DNA from: UBA7445 sp042096455 | GTDB taxonomy: Bacteria > Verrucomicrobiota > Verrucomicrobiia > Opitutales > Coraliomargaritaceae | DNA length: 64,000 nt | Assembly (NCBI GenBank): GCA_042096455.1 | Contig: JBELLU010000002.1 | Location: 18,960-82,959 of the forward strand | Direction of reading: 5' to 3' | Shown here: positions 27,000 through 36,282 of the stretch, piece by piece | Layout: every line of letters begins with the position of its first letter | How positions within the stretch are numbered: the stretch's first letter is position 1 | Translations under genes and position numbers: made by a program | Notes under the pieces: model-generated | What the model was told of the DNA's origin: nothing | Seen by the model: only the letters and a program-made list of their open reading frames with translations | Databases searched by the model: none

Positions 27000-29900
27000 T
27001 TATAATTTAATTGCTTCGGAGGTGACAAGCTTCACCGGACCGAGCAAACCGGATGGCATCAGATCGGCGTCCTTTTCGTCATGATAAAATGGATATAACG
27101 TCCAAGTAATTTTCTCATTAGCTGGTAACTTCCAGTCACCGAGAATGCGATTCTTCCAGCAATTGGTTACCTTGATTTCCAACTTGTTGGCGCCTACTTG
27201 AGCCACATCTGTGATATCGACATGGAAGGGATTTTTCCATACAATGCCGAGATTCTGGCGATTAACGAGCACTTCTGCGATGTTATGTACTGTGCCGAGA
27301 TCAAGCCAGATGCGACGACCTTTACTAAAATGGGAGGCAGGTATATTAATTGACTGAGTGTAGGTGGCAGTGCCGGAGAAATACTTAATGCCAAACTCCG
27401 GGTGTTCGGTCCAGGATTTCAGCTGGTCGAAAACTATTTCTCCTGTGGGTGCGCCACGATCAGCCTGAAATGTTACCGTCCAAGCCTGAGGCAGTGTTAT
27501 CGCCTCAGGAATATTACGGACAACCTTCTGAGACGTTTTACCGCTTTGGCGAGTCACTGCGTAGCTCGCATTTTCCCAAACGGTATAAGTGCCTGCATCG
27601 TTGTGAAGTGAGACCGGCTCGCCACCCTTGGTTACTACAACTACAGGATCATGCCTGTCAGATGGCTGACGGAAGATCACAAAACGTGAACCGTATGGAT
27701 CCATTTTCAACGGCAATGAAGTCACTGTACCGTTATCTATAAAAACTGACGCAGTGGTCTTTTCGCCTGTCACGGCATCCCAAATTTCCGGTACCAGACC
27801 ACTAACACGGAAGGTAAGCTTCAGGTCTTGAGATTGGTCGTTTTGATAGGACACAAAATACATCTCACCATTGTCCAGTTTGCGGTGGATATAGCGTACG
27901 TCGGCCTCGCCTGAGTCAAAATCCTGCACGAGGGCATCTTCTGCAAGAATGGTTTCAAATGACTTACCCGTGATCACCCGGCCCTTACCGACACGTCGTT
28001 CTCCTGGCCCGGTAGTTTCCGGCCAAAGCATCGCAGCCAAGGCTTGAATGTTATCATCCGCATGCGGGAAATCTGCTAGCGTCGGTGCGCGAGTCGGACG
28101 TGGACCGATCACAGTCGCACCTGCTTCGACGAGCTCAAGAACCTTCTCCAGCGCAGCAGGCGTGTAGCGAGCATGCGCAGGCAAAACAAGGTATTGATAG
28201 CGCATTCCACTTGGTAATGCTACAAATCCATTCTCTACGAACATAGTCGCAAAAGTGGTGTAGTCGCAGACGTCATAATCATAGCCCTTTGGTAGGACTG
28301 GTAGCATACGTTTACGTTCATCCAATACGCCTGGAGCAAAGAACCATGCGCTGCCGGGAACGTCTTGCCCGTAGTAGTAGCAGACATCTGCAAAGAAGCG
28401 CCCCTGGCGCAGCATGTATTGGCAGCGACGTAGATAGGTAATCCATGCCTGACCGGGTTCCCACCATGTCGTGGTGCGTTCCAGGTTTAAGCCGAACTGA
28501 CCGAGTCCAACGCCTGGGATTTTTTCATCCGGCTGATGCGCATAGCGGTGAAAAACGATTTCGTTCATGCCCTTGCAAAACTGGCGGTCACCGACGGGCT
28601 TGAGGATTTCCGGATATTGCGTAAATCCATCGTGGTGCGCAAAGGAGGTAAACGCCTCACAGGAAATCACTTCTTTGCCATAAACATGGCCGGCAGTGGC
28701 CGCTTCTTTGGTATTGTCCTGTCCTCCCCGCCAGTGCGGGAACTTATCATTCGGCTCACCGCCCAGCCAGAACTCGCCCTGGGGGATGTCCATTTTGCCT
28801 TGGACCTGAATTTGATCACACTGAATCGGAATACCAATGCCTGGTGCTTCAGCAGAAAGCTTGACGCCCCATTCATGTACGTAGTCGGCGAAAGCACCAT
28901 AAAAATTGTCGGCAAGCAGGTCACCGATAGTGCGACGGTAGTCCCAGAGGAAACGTTCTGTTTGATCCAAATCCCCAACAAACCGACCGGTTAAGGTAAT
29001 CAGCCATTTCGTCATATCGTAACCACGACGAACTTCAAATTCTTCCGGAAATTTCGCGGTCCATGTTTGGCAGTTCGCTTCCCAGCTATCGATATTCATT
29101 TCCACCACCGTGCGACCAGTCAGCTCGCCCATTCGTTCAAGGATATTTTTGGTCACACCACTGTCCAAGTGATGGTAGAGAGCTTCCTTGTTAAATTTAT
29201 CGACTTCCAGCCCTTCAGTGCGCTTTGAGGCCGGGTGAATCAAGTTACCATTGGTAGTATGACCAAAGCGTAAGATCGTCCACTGTCCTGCAGGAAATTC
29301 GTAATCCAAACTTCCATCCCCTTGTAAATAGGGAGTGAGGTCAAGAATCTGGTCTACTGCAATGGTGTGATCATCCGCTACCTTCTGAGTCGAGAGATCG
29401 GAAATTGTCGGGTGCGTACGCATCCGGGCCGACTTTGTGAAAATATTAGCTAAACGAGCGGACAAAAAATTGAGCTCGTAGATTTTCATTGGCACATTCG
29501 GATTTGGGGATGCGTTCGGAAATTCGAGCTTCACATACTTAACAGTTGCATCGGGGAATCCTTGAACAAGCTCTTCACGGCGTGGGTCATAGTGCGCAAT
29601 CCAGCGTCTAAAGTTCGCTAAGTAACGCCAGTTTTTGCCATCATCACTGCCATAAATCTTAAAGGTGCGGCTTGCACTGTCTTCATGTAGCTCAATGTCC
29701 AGCGAACGCACCGTCTCGGGTTGGGAGAACTCAAATGTCACTGAACGCGGACCAGCGCCGTGATTGGCCCCCGGAAGCTCGACGTAGCTTTCACCATCGC
29801 CGTCAATAGCCGCGGACCAATCAAACTCGGGAAAATCTTCTGAGTGCACGCTCTTGATTACGGAAGACAGTGGCACCGCTTCGCCCGGTAAGGAGGGATA

Positions 29901-30449
29901 AGCCAGCACCGCAACATCTCGATAAAAGCCGCGCGACTTATTCGGTTGCGGTAATTGGATGGGGCCCCGAGTTGGTCCCGAAACAAATTTATGGCGCCAA
30001 TGAATATCCTGCATTGATTGCTCCGGCGAAACCCATGGACCGCCAGCGACCCAACCGGGGCAACTCCCAAAACTGAACTCCAGCCCCAGACGCTCACACT
30101 CATTTACGGCAAATTCGACTTTTTCATACCAAATGTCGGTGCCCACTACATCGTCACCGACGGTCCATGCCTCACCCCCTTGTGGTAAGTTCACCATGTG
30201 CACCCCCTTGTAGCCCATGGTCTTCATTGCCTCCAGGTCCTTAGTGATGCCCTCCTTCGTGACGCGCTCGTTAATCCAGTGCCACCAAGTGCGTGGCCCG
30301 TATTCCATTATAGGATCATCGAAGCCTTGATCCAAGCTCGGTTCGATTGCACCGAGCTTAGCCATTGCATTTGACTGAACTGGTAACAACGTGATCGCAG
30401 CAAGCGTCATGAGAGACAAAATTGGGGTAGTTTTTATTGAGATTTTCAT
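27000..30449 (-). CDS. Exported GH106-like alpha-L-rhamnosidase
   Basis: A 1149-residue protein with a signal peptide (residues 1-28). The N-terminal motif PRTWWHWINERVTKEGITKD at about 52-71, followed by LEAMKTMGYKGVHMVN, is characteristic of family GH106, which hydrolyses terminal alpha-L-rhamnosyl linkages. An inserted beta domain (about 200-330, ...TVRSLDIELHED, NWRYLANF) resembles an F5/8-type discoidin fold. A GH2-like galactose-binding domain closes the C-terminus (IWLDLGTVHNIAEVLVNRQN). Size is normal for the family. It is the last gene of the minus-strand rhamnosidase cluster and has its own 219-bp upstream region containing a perfect dyad. Family assignment is strong; exact linkage unknown. 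Confidence 0.9.
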   Translation of the reverse strand: MKISIKTTPILSLMTLAAITLLPVQSNAMAKLGAIEPSLDQGFDDPIMEYGPRTWWHWINERVTKEGITKDLEAMKTMGYKGVHMVNLPQGGEAWTVGDDVVGTDIWYEKVEFAVNECERLGLEFSFGSCPGWVAGGPWVSPEQSMQDIHWRHKFVSGPTRGPIQLPQPNKSRGFYRDVAVLAYPSLPGEAVPLSSVIKSVHSEDFPEFDWSAAIDGDGESYVELPGANHGAGPRSVTFEFSQPETVRSLDIELHEDSASRTFKIYGSDDGKNWRYLANFRRWIAHYDPRREELVQGFPDATVKYVKLEFPNASPNPNVPMKIYELNFLSARLANIFTKSARMRTHPTISDLSTQKVADDHTIAVDQILDLTPYLQGDGSLDYEFPAGQWTILRFGHTTNGNLIHPASKRTEGLEVDKFNKEALYHHLDSGVTKNILERMGELTGRTVVEMNIDSWEANCQTWTAKFPEEFEVRRGYDMTKWLITLTGRFVGDLDQTERFLWDYRRTIGDLLADNFYGAFADYVHEWGVKLSAEAPGIGIPIQCDQIQVQGKMDIPQGEFWLGGEPNDKFPHWRGGQDNTKEAATAGHVYGKEVISCEAFTSFAHHDGFTQYPEILKPVGDRQFCKGMNEIVFHRYAHQPDEKIPGVGLGQFGLNLERTTTWWEPGQAWITYLRRCQYMLRQGRFFADVCYYYGQDVPGSAWFFAPGVLDERKRMLPVLPKGYDYDVCDYTTFATMFVENGFVALPSGMRYQYLVLPAHARYTPAALEKVLELVEAGATVIGPRPTRAPTLADFPHADDNIQALAAMLWPETTGPGERRVGKGRVITGKSFETILAEDALVQDFDSGEADVRYIHRKLDNGEMYFVSYQNDQSQDLKLTFRVSGLVPEIWDAVTGEKTTASVFIDNGTVTSLPLKMDPYGSRFVIFRQPSDRHDPVVVVTKGGEPVSLHNDAGTYTVWENASYAVTRQSGKTSQKVVRNIPEAITLPQAWTVTFQADRGAPTGEIVFDQLKSWTEHPEFGIKYFSGTATYTQSINIPASHFSKGRRIWLDLGTVHNIAEVLVNRQNLGIVWKNPFHVDITDVAQVGANKLEIKVTNCWKNRILGDWKLPANEKITWTLYPFYHDEKDADLMPSGLLGPVKLVTSEAIKL

Positions 30450-30483
30450 AAAGTTATTTAGTACATTATCTTAATTAAGTAGC

Positions 30484-30509
30484 TGGGTATGGAAAAATGA
30501 TTATACCCA
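30484..30509. promoter_or_regulatory. Candidate operator upstream of the GH106 gene
   Basis: TGGGTAT (30484-30490) and ATACCCA (30503-30509) form a perfect 7-bp dyad with a 12-bp AT-rich spacer. It lies about 35-60 bp upstream of the start at 30449. A direct repeat CAGTGT-N4-CAGTGT (30528-30543), one helical turn apart, lies further upstream. Both are plausible regulator sites; no regulator is assigned. Confidence 0.4.
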
Positions 30510-30668
30510 TTTTGAGTGGTTTGGTAGCAGTGTCAGACAGTGTTTTTGTAGATGAAGATGTATATTAGCATAGATTGGGTCTCATTGTAGATGGACTCGC
30601 TGCTATAATTTTTGCACATTTTGATTTGTGCTTGCCATGTGATTACCGTCGTAACTCCTAGCCGCTGA

Positions 30669-33266
30669 CTATTTTTCAACGGTTACCACTAGATTGTCGA
30701 TCTGCACTGCAGAACCAGGGGCACCAAGCCCAATGAGCTGAATTTCGCCCGGTCGATCAAAGTGGTATTTGGAGTAAGGCACCTGCATCGCCCAAGTTCG
30801 TCCGTCCTCGGAAGTCAGGACAATCGATAGCTGCCGATCACTATTCACACCAAATTGTGCGGACAGCTCCAAATGATACCAAGTATCAGGCTCCAACACC
30901 GCCAGATTATGGTCGCCGACCTTAACATCATCTGGTCCAAATGATATATTGCCAGCCTCGATACGATCACGCCGCAGGGTCATTTTGATCGATCCGGGTG
31001 CATCCGAATCCAACATCAGATCAAGCGACACCCGGTATACACCAGTGCTCGGTTCTTTCGGGAAACGCAGTGGAACATTCGCCAGCGGCATCCAATCGCG
31101 CTCCAATCCTTTCACCTCCTCCAGGCGCAAACATTGCCCCTGTGTAGCGTTACCGTTGTTCGACAAAATCAAACCGTCACCAGAGGTGTTTAATCCCGAG
31201 AGCCTCTGGGCTTCAAAATCGAAGGATGCGAGTACTGTCCGTCCTGCTTGGGCCGCTGTGCGATGCTTAAAAATCGCCTTTCGGTCAATCGGTGCCTTAA
31301 CAGTGGGCTCCGGATACCCCGCAAATACAGCCACATCGACCAATTCCTGACCATCCTGCTTCATTTTCGGACGGTCAATTGTAGGATATATCGCCATGAA
31401 ATTGTTTTCATCGACGAGATTTACGAAATAGTGAGTCGTCCCCTCCGGCAACTCAAAGAGGACGCGATCTTTTCCTTTCAATTGTCCTGAAGCTCTCAGC
31501 CATTCTCGACCATTGTTGGGAGAATAAATAAGGTCGGCAAAAACAAGGTCGGCTCCATTGTGGCGATAGTAAACTCCCATCATGTTCTTTCGTTGTACGT
31601 GCTTGAGAATCACCGGTGCCTTATCCTTGTGCGGAAGATCTGCGCTGGAAATAGCATTCCAGTACGGAATCCGCCCTCCCGTTTCTTTAATTTGCGAACT
31701 TAAAAGCGCATCGAGTTCGGCCGTTTTTTCAGGCATCTTAGCAGATAAATCATGCGCTTCTTCAATATCGACCCGTACTTGTTTGCCACCTTCGGTGCGA
31801 TATAACTGATAAAGTGATAATCTTGGCGCTCTCCTGCCGTATCGGCGCACCAACTTATAATCCCCTACCCGAATCGACGAGGTGTTCTCCATTTGCGGAA
31901 AATGCCACATCATGGTATTACGAATCTGCCCATTGGAATCTCGGACCAAGGTAGCATCCGTTGGATCAGTAGTGAGCAGAGGTGCCAGATCGCAACCATC
32001 AAAAACCTTGTTCGCCGGCTTCTTTGATTGAATCAGCGATAGAATTGTCGGGTAAAAATCCATGCCATTGGCCATTACATTCGTCTGCACATTCGCTGGA
32101 ATTCCCGGACCTGCTATAATCAACGGCACACGAGTTCCGCCTTCATGCACCGAAATCTTACCGCGGTCCAACGGGTAGTTATCGGTAAACACCGCACCAG
32201 GATAGCCCTCCATGCCGCCATTGTCTGACGAAAATATAATGTAAGTGTTATCGATTAGCTTGTGACCCGGACGGCGGGGATCCTCAGTCTTTTCAAGATA
32301 ATCGAAAATTTGCCCGAGATAATAATCCAGCTGCTCCACCATTGCGCAATAAAAGGGATTGGTTTGACCGGGCTGGTTCCACGCTTTTTTGTGCGCCTCA
32401 GTTATATTGACGCCCAATTTCTGCTCATACTTTCGCAATAGTGCTTCGCTGCGCATCACAATCGGCGTATGCACCAACCACGTCGCATAATAGAGGAAGA
32501 AGGGCTGATCGCGGTTCTCCTTAATAAAGTTTAGCGCAGCATCCTGCGGCACATCAAAGGGGAATCCATTGGCATCTAAACGATAAGGGTCATTCGGATC
32601 AGTGGTCGCAAATCCAGTCAGGCGGTCCGGCTTCATATTTTCCTGAACACCGCGATGATGGGTGGACTGATCAAAGCCGTGATAATACGGCGTCGGATAG
32701 TCGTAGTGATGCTTGGAGATGTGCCACTTACCACTATGGGCGGTCACATAACCTTCCGCTTTCATCGCTTCAGCAAGAGTATAGCGTTCCGTCGGCATTC
32801 GGGCAGTATAAAACGGCGCAATGGTCGGGACTTCAGGACGTGCGGGATGAGGCGGAAAACCTCCCGCCACAGAAGTCATTTCCCCTCGTGCCGGATGTAG
32901 GCCGCTAAGGATGGCTGCCCTACTAGGGGCACAGACCGGTGCGGGGGAATATCCCTGCCAAAACAGCACGCCTTTTTTAGCCAATGCATCCAGATTCGGC
33001 GTCTCCATCGGCGAAGGTTCGTCGATGTCATAACACTTTACATCCTGCCAGCCGAGGTCATCGACCAATATCAGGATCACATTAGGTTTTTCCTTAGCTG
33101 CTGCCGATAGACCGCTCAGTAGGACTGGCACAACCAGCCAAACAAGAAGTAACTTTAAGGAAAAAGTATTTGAAGCCCTAATACGACCATTCAAAAGGCG
33201 TGTAAAAGATAGACTAATTGTATTCACGATAGATTTAGATTCATTAAATGTTAACCAAAAGATCAT
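30669..33266 (-). CDS. Exported type-I sulfatase with C-terminal beta-sandwich domain
   Basis: An 865-residue protein. The start ATG overlaps the stop of the upstream GH78 gene (ATGA at 33263-33266), which supports this start although the hydrophobic signal (residues 38-56) is preceded by a long basic stretch. C112-A-P-S-R116 is the formylglycine motif; HSGKWHISKHH, FSSDNGGMEGYPG and HEGGTRVPLIIAGP follow. The sulfatase part ends near residue 560. About 560-690 and 690-865 are added beta domains; the last resembles concanavalin-like folds (YRVSLDLMLD, WYHLELSAQFG). They may bind the polysaccharide. It is translationally coupled to the rhamnosidase upstream, suggesting desulfation of rhamnose-containing chains. 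Confidence 0.93.
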   Translation of the reverse strand: MIFWLTFNESKSIVNTISLSFTRLLNGRIRASNTFSLKLLLVWLVVPVLLSGLSAAAKEKPNVILILVDDLGWQDVKCYDIDEPSPMETPNLDALAKKGVLFWQGYSPAPVCAPSRAAILSGLHPARGEMTSVAGGFPPHPARPEVPTIAPFYTARMPTERYTLAEAMKAEGYVTAHSGKWHISKHHYDYPTPYYHGFDQSTHHRGVQENMKPDRLTGFATTDPNDPYRLDANGFPFDVPQDAALNFIKENRDQPFFLYYATWLVHTPIVMRSEALLRKYEQKLGVNITEAHKKAWNQPGQTNPFYCAMVEQLDYYLGQIFDYLEKTEDPRRPGHKLIDNTYIIFSSDNGGMEGYPGAVFTDNYPLDRGKISVHEGGTRVPLIIAGPGIPANVQTNVMANGMDFYPTILSLIQSKKPANKVFDGCDLAPLLTTDPTDATLVRDSNGQIRNTMMWHFPQMENTSSIRVGDYKLVRRYGRRAPRLSLYQLYRTEGGKQVRVDIEEAHDLSAKMPEKTAELDALLSSQIKETGGRIPYWNAISSADLPHKDKAPVILKHVQRKNMMGVYYRHNGADLVFADLIYSPNNGREWLRASGQLKGKDRVLFELPEGTTHYFVNLVDENNFMAIYPTIDRPKMKQDGQELVDVAVFAGYPEPTVKAPIDRKAIFKHRTAAQAGRTVLASFDFEAQRLSGLNTSGDGLILSNNGNATQGQCLRLEEVKGLERDWMPLANVPLRFPKEPSTGVYRVSLDLMLDSDAPGSIKMTLRRDRIEAGNISFGPDDVKVGDHNLAVLEPDTWYHLELSAQFGVNSDRQLSIVLTSEDGRTWAMQVPYSKYHFDRPGEIQLIGLGAPGSAVQIDNLVVTVEK

Positions 33267-36259
33267 GGTTCAACTGATTCCATTGGTAAAACAAAGGTAT
33301 ATTCTCCGGATTCGGCATGGATGACTGCCCGATCGTTTTCAAAGCGCAGGAAACGCAGCCCTTCAGCTTTCTGGATCGGCTTACCAGACTCGCGAATCGA
33401 CTTAAGCTCCATGGTTGGTAGGTAGACCTTAGCCGTGGTGTTAGGCGGAACCGTGATTCGCCAGGTAAAGACATCGCCATCAACCTTCCAGTCGCTTTCG
33501 ATTCGTCCGTGGATGGAATCATAATGCCCCCTTGCCCAGGTGATCCCGTTGCCTAACTCCGGCTTCATGGATATCTTCTTAAAGCCCGCTCCTTCGGTAT
33601 CGATACCAAGCATGCTGCGGAACATCCACTCACCGCAGGATCCAAGGGAATAGTGATTGAAGGAGTTCATATTCACATCCCCGAAGCCTTGCTCCTTGCT
33701 GTAGCTATTCCAGCGTTCCCAAATCGTGGTCGCACCCTGCTTAATCGAGAAGCCCCACGACGGATAGGTCTCTTTTTGAATCATTTTATAAGCCAGGTCA
33801 CTGCGCCCCATCTCTGTCAAAGTTGGCAGCAGAATCGGCATACCAAGGAAGCCCACCGATAAGTGGTAGTTATCGGCTTTAATCCGCTCTACCAAGTGTG
33901 CCTCCGCATGCACTCGCTGGGCTTCTGTAAGCAGGTCAAAGCTCAATGCCATACAGTAGGCCGTTTGCAGGCCACTTTCGATACGGCCATCCGGCTTCAC
34001 ATAGGTTTCTTGAAAGTGAGTTTGAATCCGTCCAAACAACTCCCGATACGCAGCCGCGTCCTCGGTTTTACCCAGAGCCTCCGCGATCTTCATCATCAAC
34101 TTCGTCGTGTAGCCATAGTAAGCCGCCGAGATTAGCTGCGAAGGTGGACGCCCTGCCGGCGCCAACCAATCGCCCCAGGTATGTGCTTTTCGTCCTCCCA
34201 AGCCATCTATACCCTTCGCTTCATGGTAGCGCACCATGGCTTCGTAGTTATCGGCTAAAATACACTCATCGCCATAAACTTGATAAATCGTCCATGGACA
34301 AATGATACCTGCACAAGCCCACGCCGCAGTCCCATGCCCATGAAAGACCGGTGCTTGATTGCCGAACAAGCCTTGACGGTTTTGCGTGTCCATCAGGTCC
34401 ACCATCCACTTGGTGAAAAAGGCGGACACGTCCTGATTGTATGTCCCCGTCCGGATGAATACCTGGGTGTCCCCCGTCCAACCCAAACGCTCATCACGCT
34501 GCGGGCAATCCGTCGGCACCTCCAAGTAATTTGAACGCTGCCCCCAAACAATATTACTGTAAAGCTGATTGAGCATTGGGTTTGAGCACTCAAAGGAGGC
34601 TGACTCCGGCGCATCTGAATACACCGCAATACCGGTAACTGTATCCAAATCAGGCTTGCCCGGAAAACCGGTCAATTCGACGTAGCGGAAGCCGTGAAAG
34701 GTAAAGCGCGGTTCCCAGACCTCCTCTTTGCCGCCTTTCAGGATGTAGGTATCCGTGGCCCGAGCGCTGCGCAAGTTCGCGGTATATACCGTGCCGTCGC
34801 CCTTGAGCATCTCCGCAAAACGCATCACCACGCTATCTCCAGCCTTGCCCTTTACCTTCAGCCGAATCCAACCGGAGAAATTCTGCCCAAGGTCGAAGAC
34901 ATGTCTTCCCGGTTTCGGCTCGGTTAATTCAAGCGTCGGCAATTCCTGCATGCGGCGCACAGGCACGCCGGGGTACGCCTGCAAGATTGGATGCACTTGC
35001 GTGCCGGTATCGACTTTGAACCACCCATTATCGTCAAAACCTGCCCTGCTCCAGCCCGGCATTTCCAGACGAGCGTCATGCACCTCGCCCGCCTGCATAT
35101 CGGACTCCTGAATTGGTCCAAAACTTGCCTTCCAGTCCGATGCCGTGGCTACCATGTCCTGGCTCCCGTCGACATATTCAATCATCAACTGCGCTTTCAA
35201 GCGTAGGCGAGTGCCGTACTTATTCTGACCGATGCAACTGATATTGCCACGGAACCAGCCGTCTCCGAGCATTGCGCCAATAGCATTTGCTCCGGGCTGC
35301 AACAAACCTGTCACATCATAGGCGCGGTAGTAGAGACGCTTGCGGTAATCCGTCCACCCCGGCATAAAATACTCATTACCAACACGCTGGCCGTTGATGT
35401 GCAACTCATAGACTCCCTGGGCGGTCGCATAGACCATCGCGCGCTTGACCGCCTTGCCGAGACTGAATGCTTTGCGCAAATAAGGAGCAGGCAAGTAATT
35501 GCTCTTCTTTCTGCCTGTGGTCAGGTCGATCTCCTCGTTTTCGAGCATCGTCTTTTTGATGCGCCTGCCGTCCAGCATGTATTCCAGCTCTAATTTCTTC
35601 TTAATCTCGTGGGCTGGATCTCTGCCCGCAAAGTCATTCGTCGCCTTGAAGATAAATTTGCCTGAATCGGCTAATTCCTGGAGCTTCTCTTTCACATCCA
35701 TCTGCTTGGATGGATCATCCAGCACACCGTAGATCGCTTTTTTAACCGTGATCGTTGGAGAATTAGCTGCAAGCTCCGCCCGAGGCTTTTTCGTGACAGC
35801 GGGACTTGCATCCAGACCAATCCAGCCGGCCTTCCAGTCCTCCGGCTGGAGCAGGCCCATCGACCATTGCGCCGGCGCACTCCAGGAGGACGCTGTTCCG
35901 GAAGCATCCCAGACCTTCACCTTCCAGTAACTACGCATGCGTGAACCCAACGCCCGTCCGGCGTAGGCCAGCTGGTTGCTTTGATCTGAGGCAACCTTGC
36001 CACTGTCCCACAAATCCCCTTGATTCTTTTTTAGCAATTCCGGCGAACTAGCCACCAGCACGCGGTAGGCTGCTTGCTTTTGTCCGCGTTCTTCCGCTTC
36101 TATTTTCCAGCTCAAGCGGGGATTGACCACATCAATACCCAATGGATCTGTCAGATACTCGCAGCGCAAGCCAACCGCCTGAAATCCGGCTGATTCCACA
36201 AGCACGCCGAAAAACAAACACTGCCATAGGGCAAAACGAATTAATCTCTTCCTGTTCAT
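33263..36259 (-). CDS. Exported GH78 alpha-L-rhamnosidase with DUF3395-like insert
   Basis: A 998-residue protein started at the ATG at 36259, which has AAGAAGGA 9 nt upstream and gives a good signal peptide (MNRKRLIRFALWQCLFFGVLV). The GH78 signature PTDCPQRDERLGWTGD carries the general-acid Glu, and TTIWERWNS the base. The N-terminal Fn3-like domain (LSWKIEAEERGQKQAAYRVL) and the terminal beta domain are typical of bacterial rhamnosidases. Residues about 168-246 are an inserted module (KAIYGVLDDPSKQMDVKEKL, ...AGRDPAHEIKKKLELEY) resembling DUF3395. Two more copies occur in the neighbouring giant protein. It removes alpha-L-rhamnose from oligosaccharides. Coupled by ATGA to the sulfatase downstream. 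Confidence 0.93.
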   Translation of the reverse strand: MNRKRLIRFALWQCLFFGVLVESAGFQAVGLRCEYLTDPLGIDVVNPRLSWKIEAEERGQKQAAYRVLVASSPELLKKNQGDLWDSGKVASDQSNQLAYAGRALGSRMRSYWKVKVWDASGTASSWSAPAQWSMGLLQPEDWKAGWIGLDASPAVTKKPRAELAANSPTITVKKAIYGVLDDPSKQMDVKEKLQELADSGKFIFKATNDFAGRDPAHEIKKKLELEYMLDGRRIKKTMLENEEIDLTTGRKKSNYLPAPYLRKAFSLGKAVKRAMVYATAQGVYELHINGQRVGNEYFMPGWTDYRKRLYYRAYDVTGLLQPGANAIGAMLGDGWFRGNISCIGQNKYGTRLRLKAQLMIEYVDGSQDMVATASDWKASFGPIQESDMQAGEVHDARLEMPGWSRAGFDDNGWFKVDTGTQVHPILQAYPGVPVRRMQELPTLELTEPKPGRHVFDLGQNFSGWIRLKVKGKAGDSVVMRFAEMLKGDGTVYTANLRSARATDTYILKGGKEEVWEPRFTFHGFRYVELTGFPGKPDLDTVTGIAVYSDAPESASFECSNPMLNQLYSNIVWGQRSNYLEVPTDCPQRDERLGWTGDTQVFIRTGTYNQDVSAFFTKWMVDLMDTQNRQGLFGNQAPVFHGHGTAAWACAGIICPWTIYQVYGDECILADNYEAMVRYHEAKGIDGLGGRKAHTWGDWLAPAGRPPSQLISAAYYGYTTKLMMKIAEALGKTEDAAAYRELFGRIQTHFQETYVKPDGRIESGLQTAYCMALSFDLLTEAQRVHAEAHLVERIKADNYHLSVGFLGMPILLPTLTEMGRSDLAYKMIQKETYPSWGFSIKQGATTIWERWNSYSKEQGFGDVNMNSFNHYSLGSCGEWMFRSMLGIDTEGAGFKKISMKPELGNGITWARGHYDSIHGRIESDWKVDGDVFTWRITVPPNTTAKVYLPTMELKSIRESGKPIQKAEGLRFLRFENDRAVIHAESGEYTFVLPMESVEP

Positions 36260-36268
36260 AGTAACTTG

Positions 36269-36276
36269 TCCTTCTT
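36269..36276 (-). promoter_or_regulatory. Ribosome-binding site deciding the start of the GH78 gene
   Basis: Minus-strand AAGAAGGA lies 9 nt before the ATG at 36259. It falls inside the short extra reading that would start at 36280, so the later ATG is preferred. Confidence 0.7.
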
Positions 36277-36282
36277 CCATAC

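Noticed and set aside
33100..33266. Alternative later start for the sulfatase at 30669
   Set aside because: No Met lies between the ATGA-coupled start and the signal helix, and the overlap with the upstream gene supports the early start.
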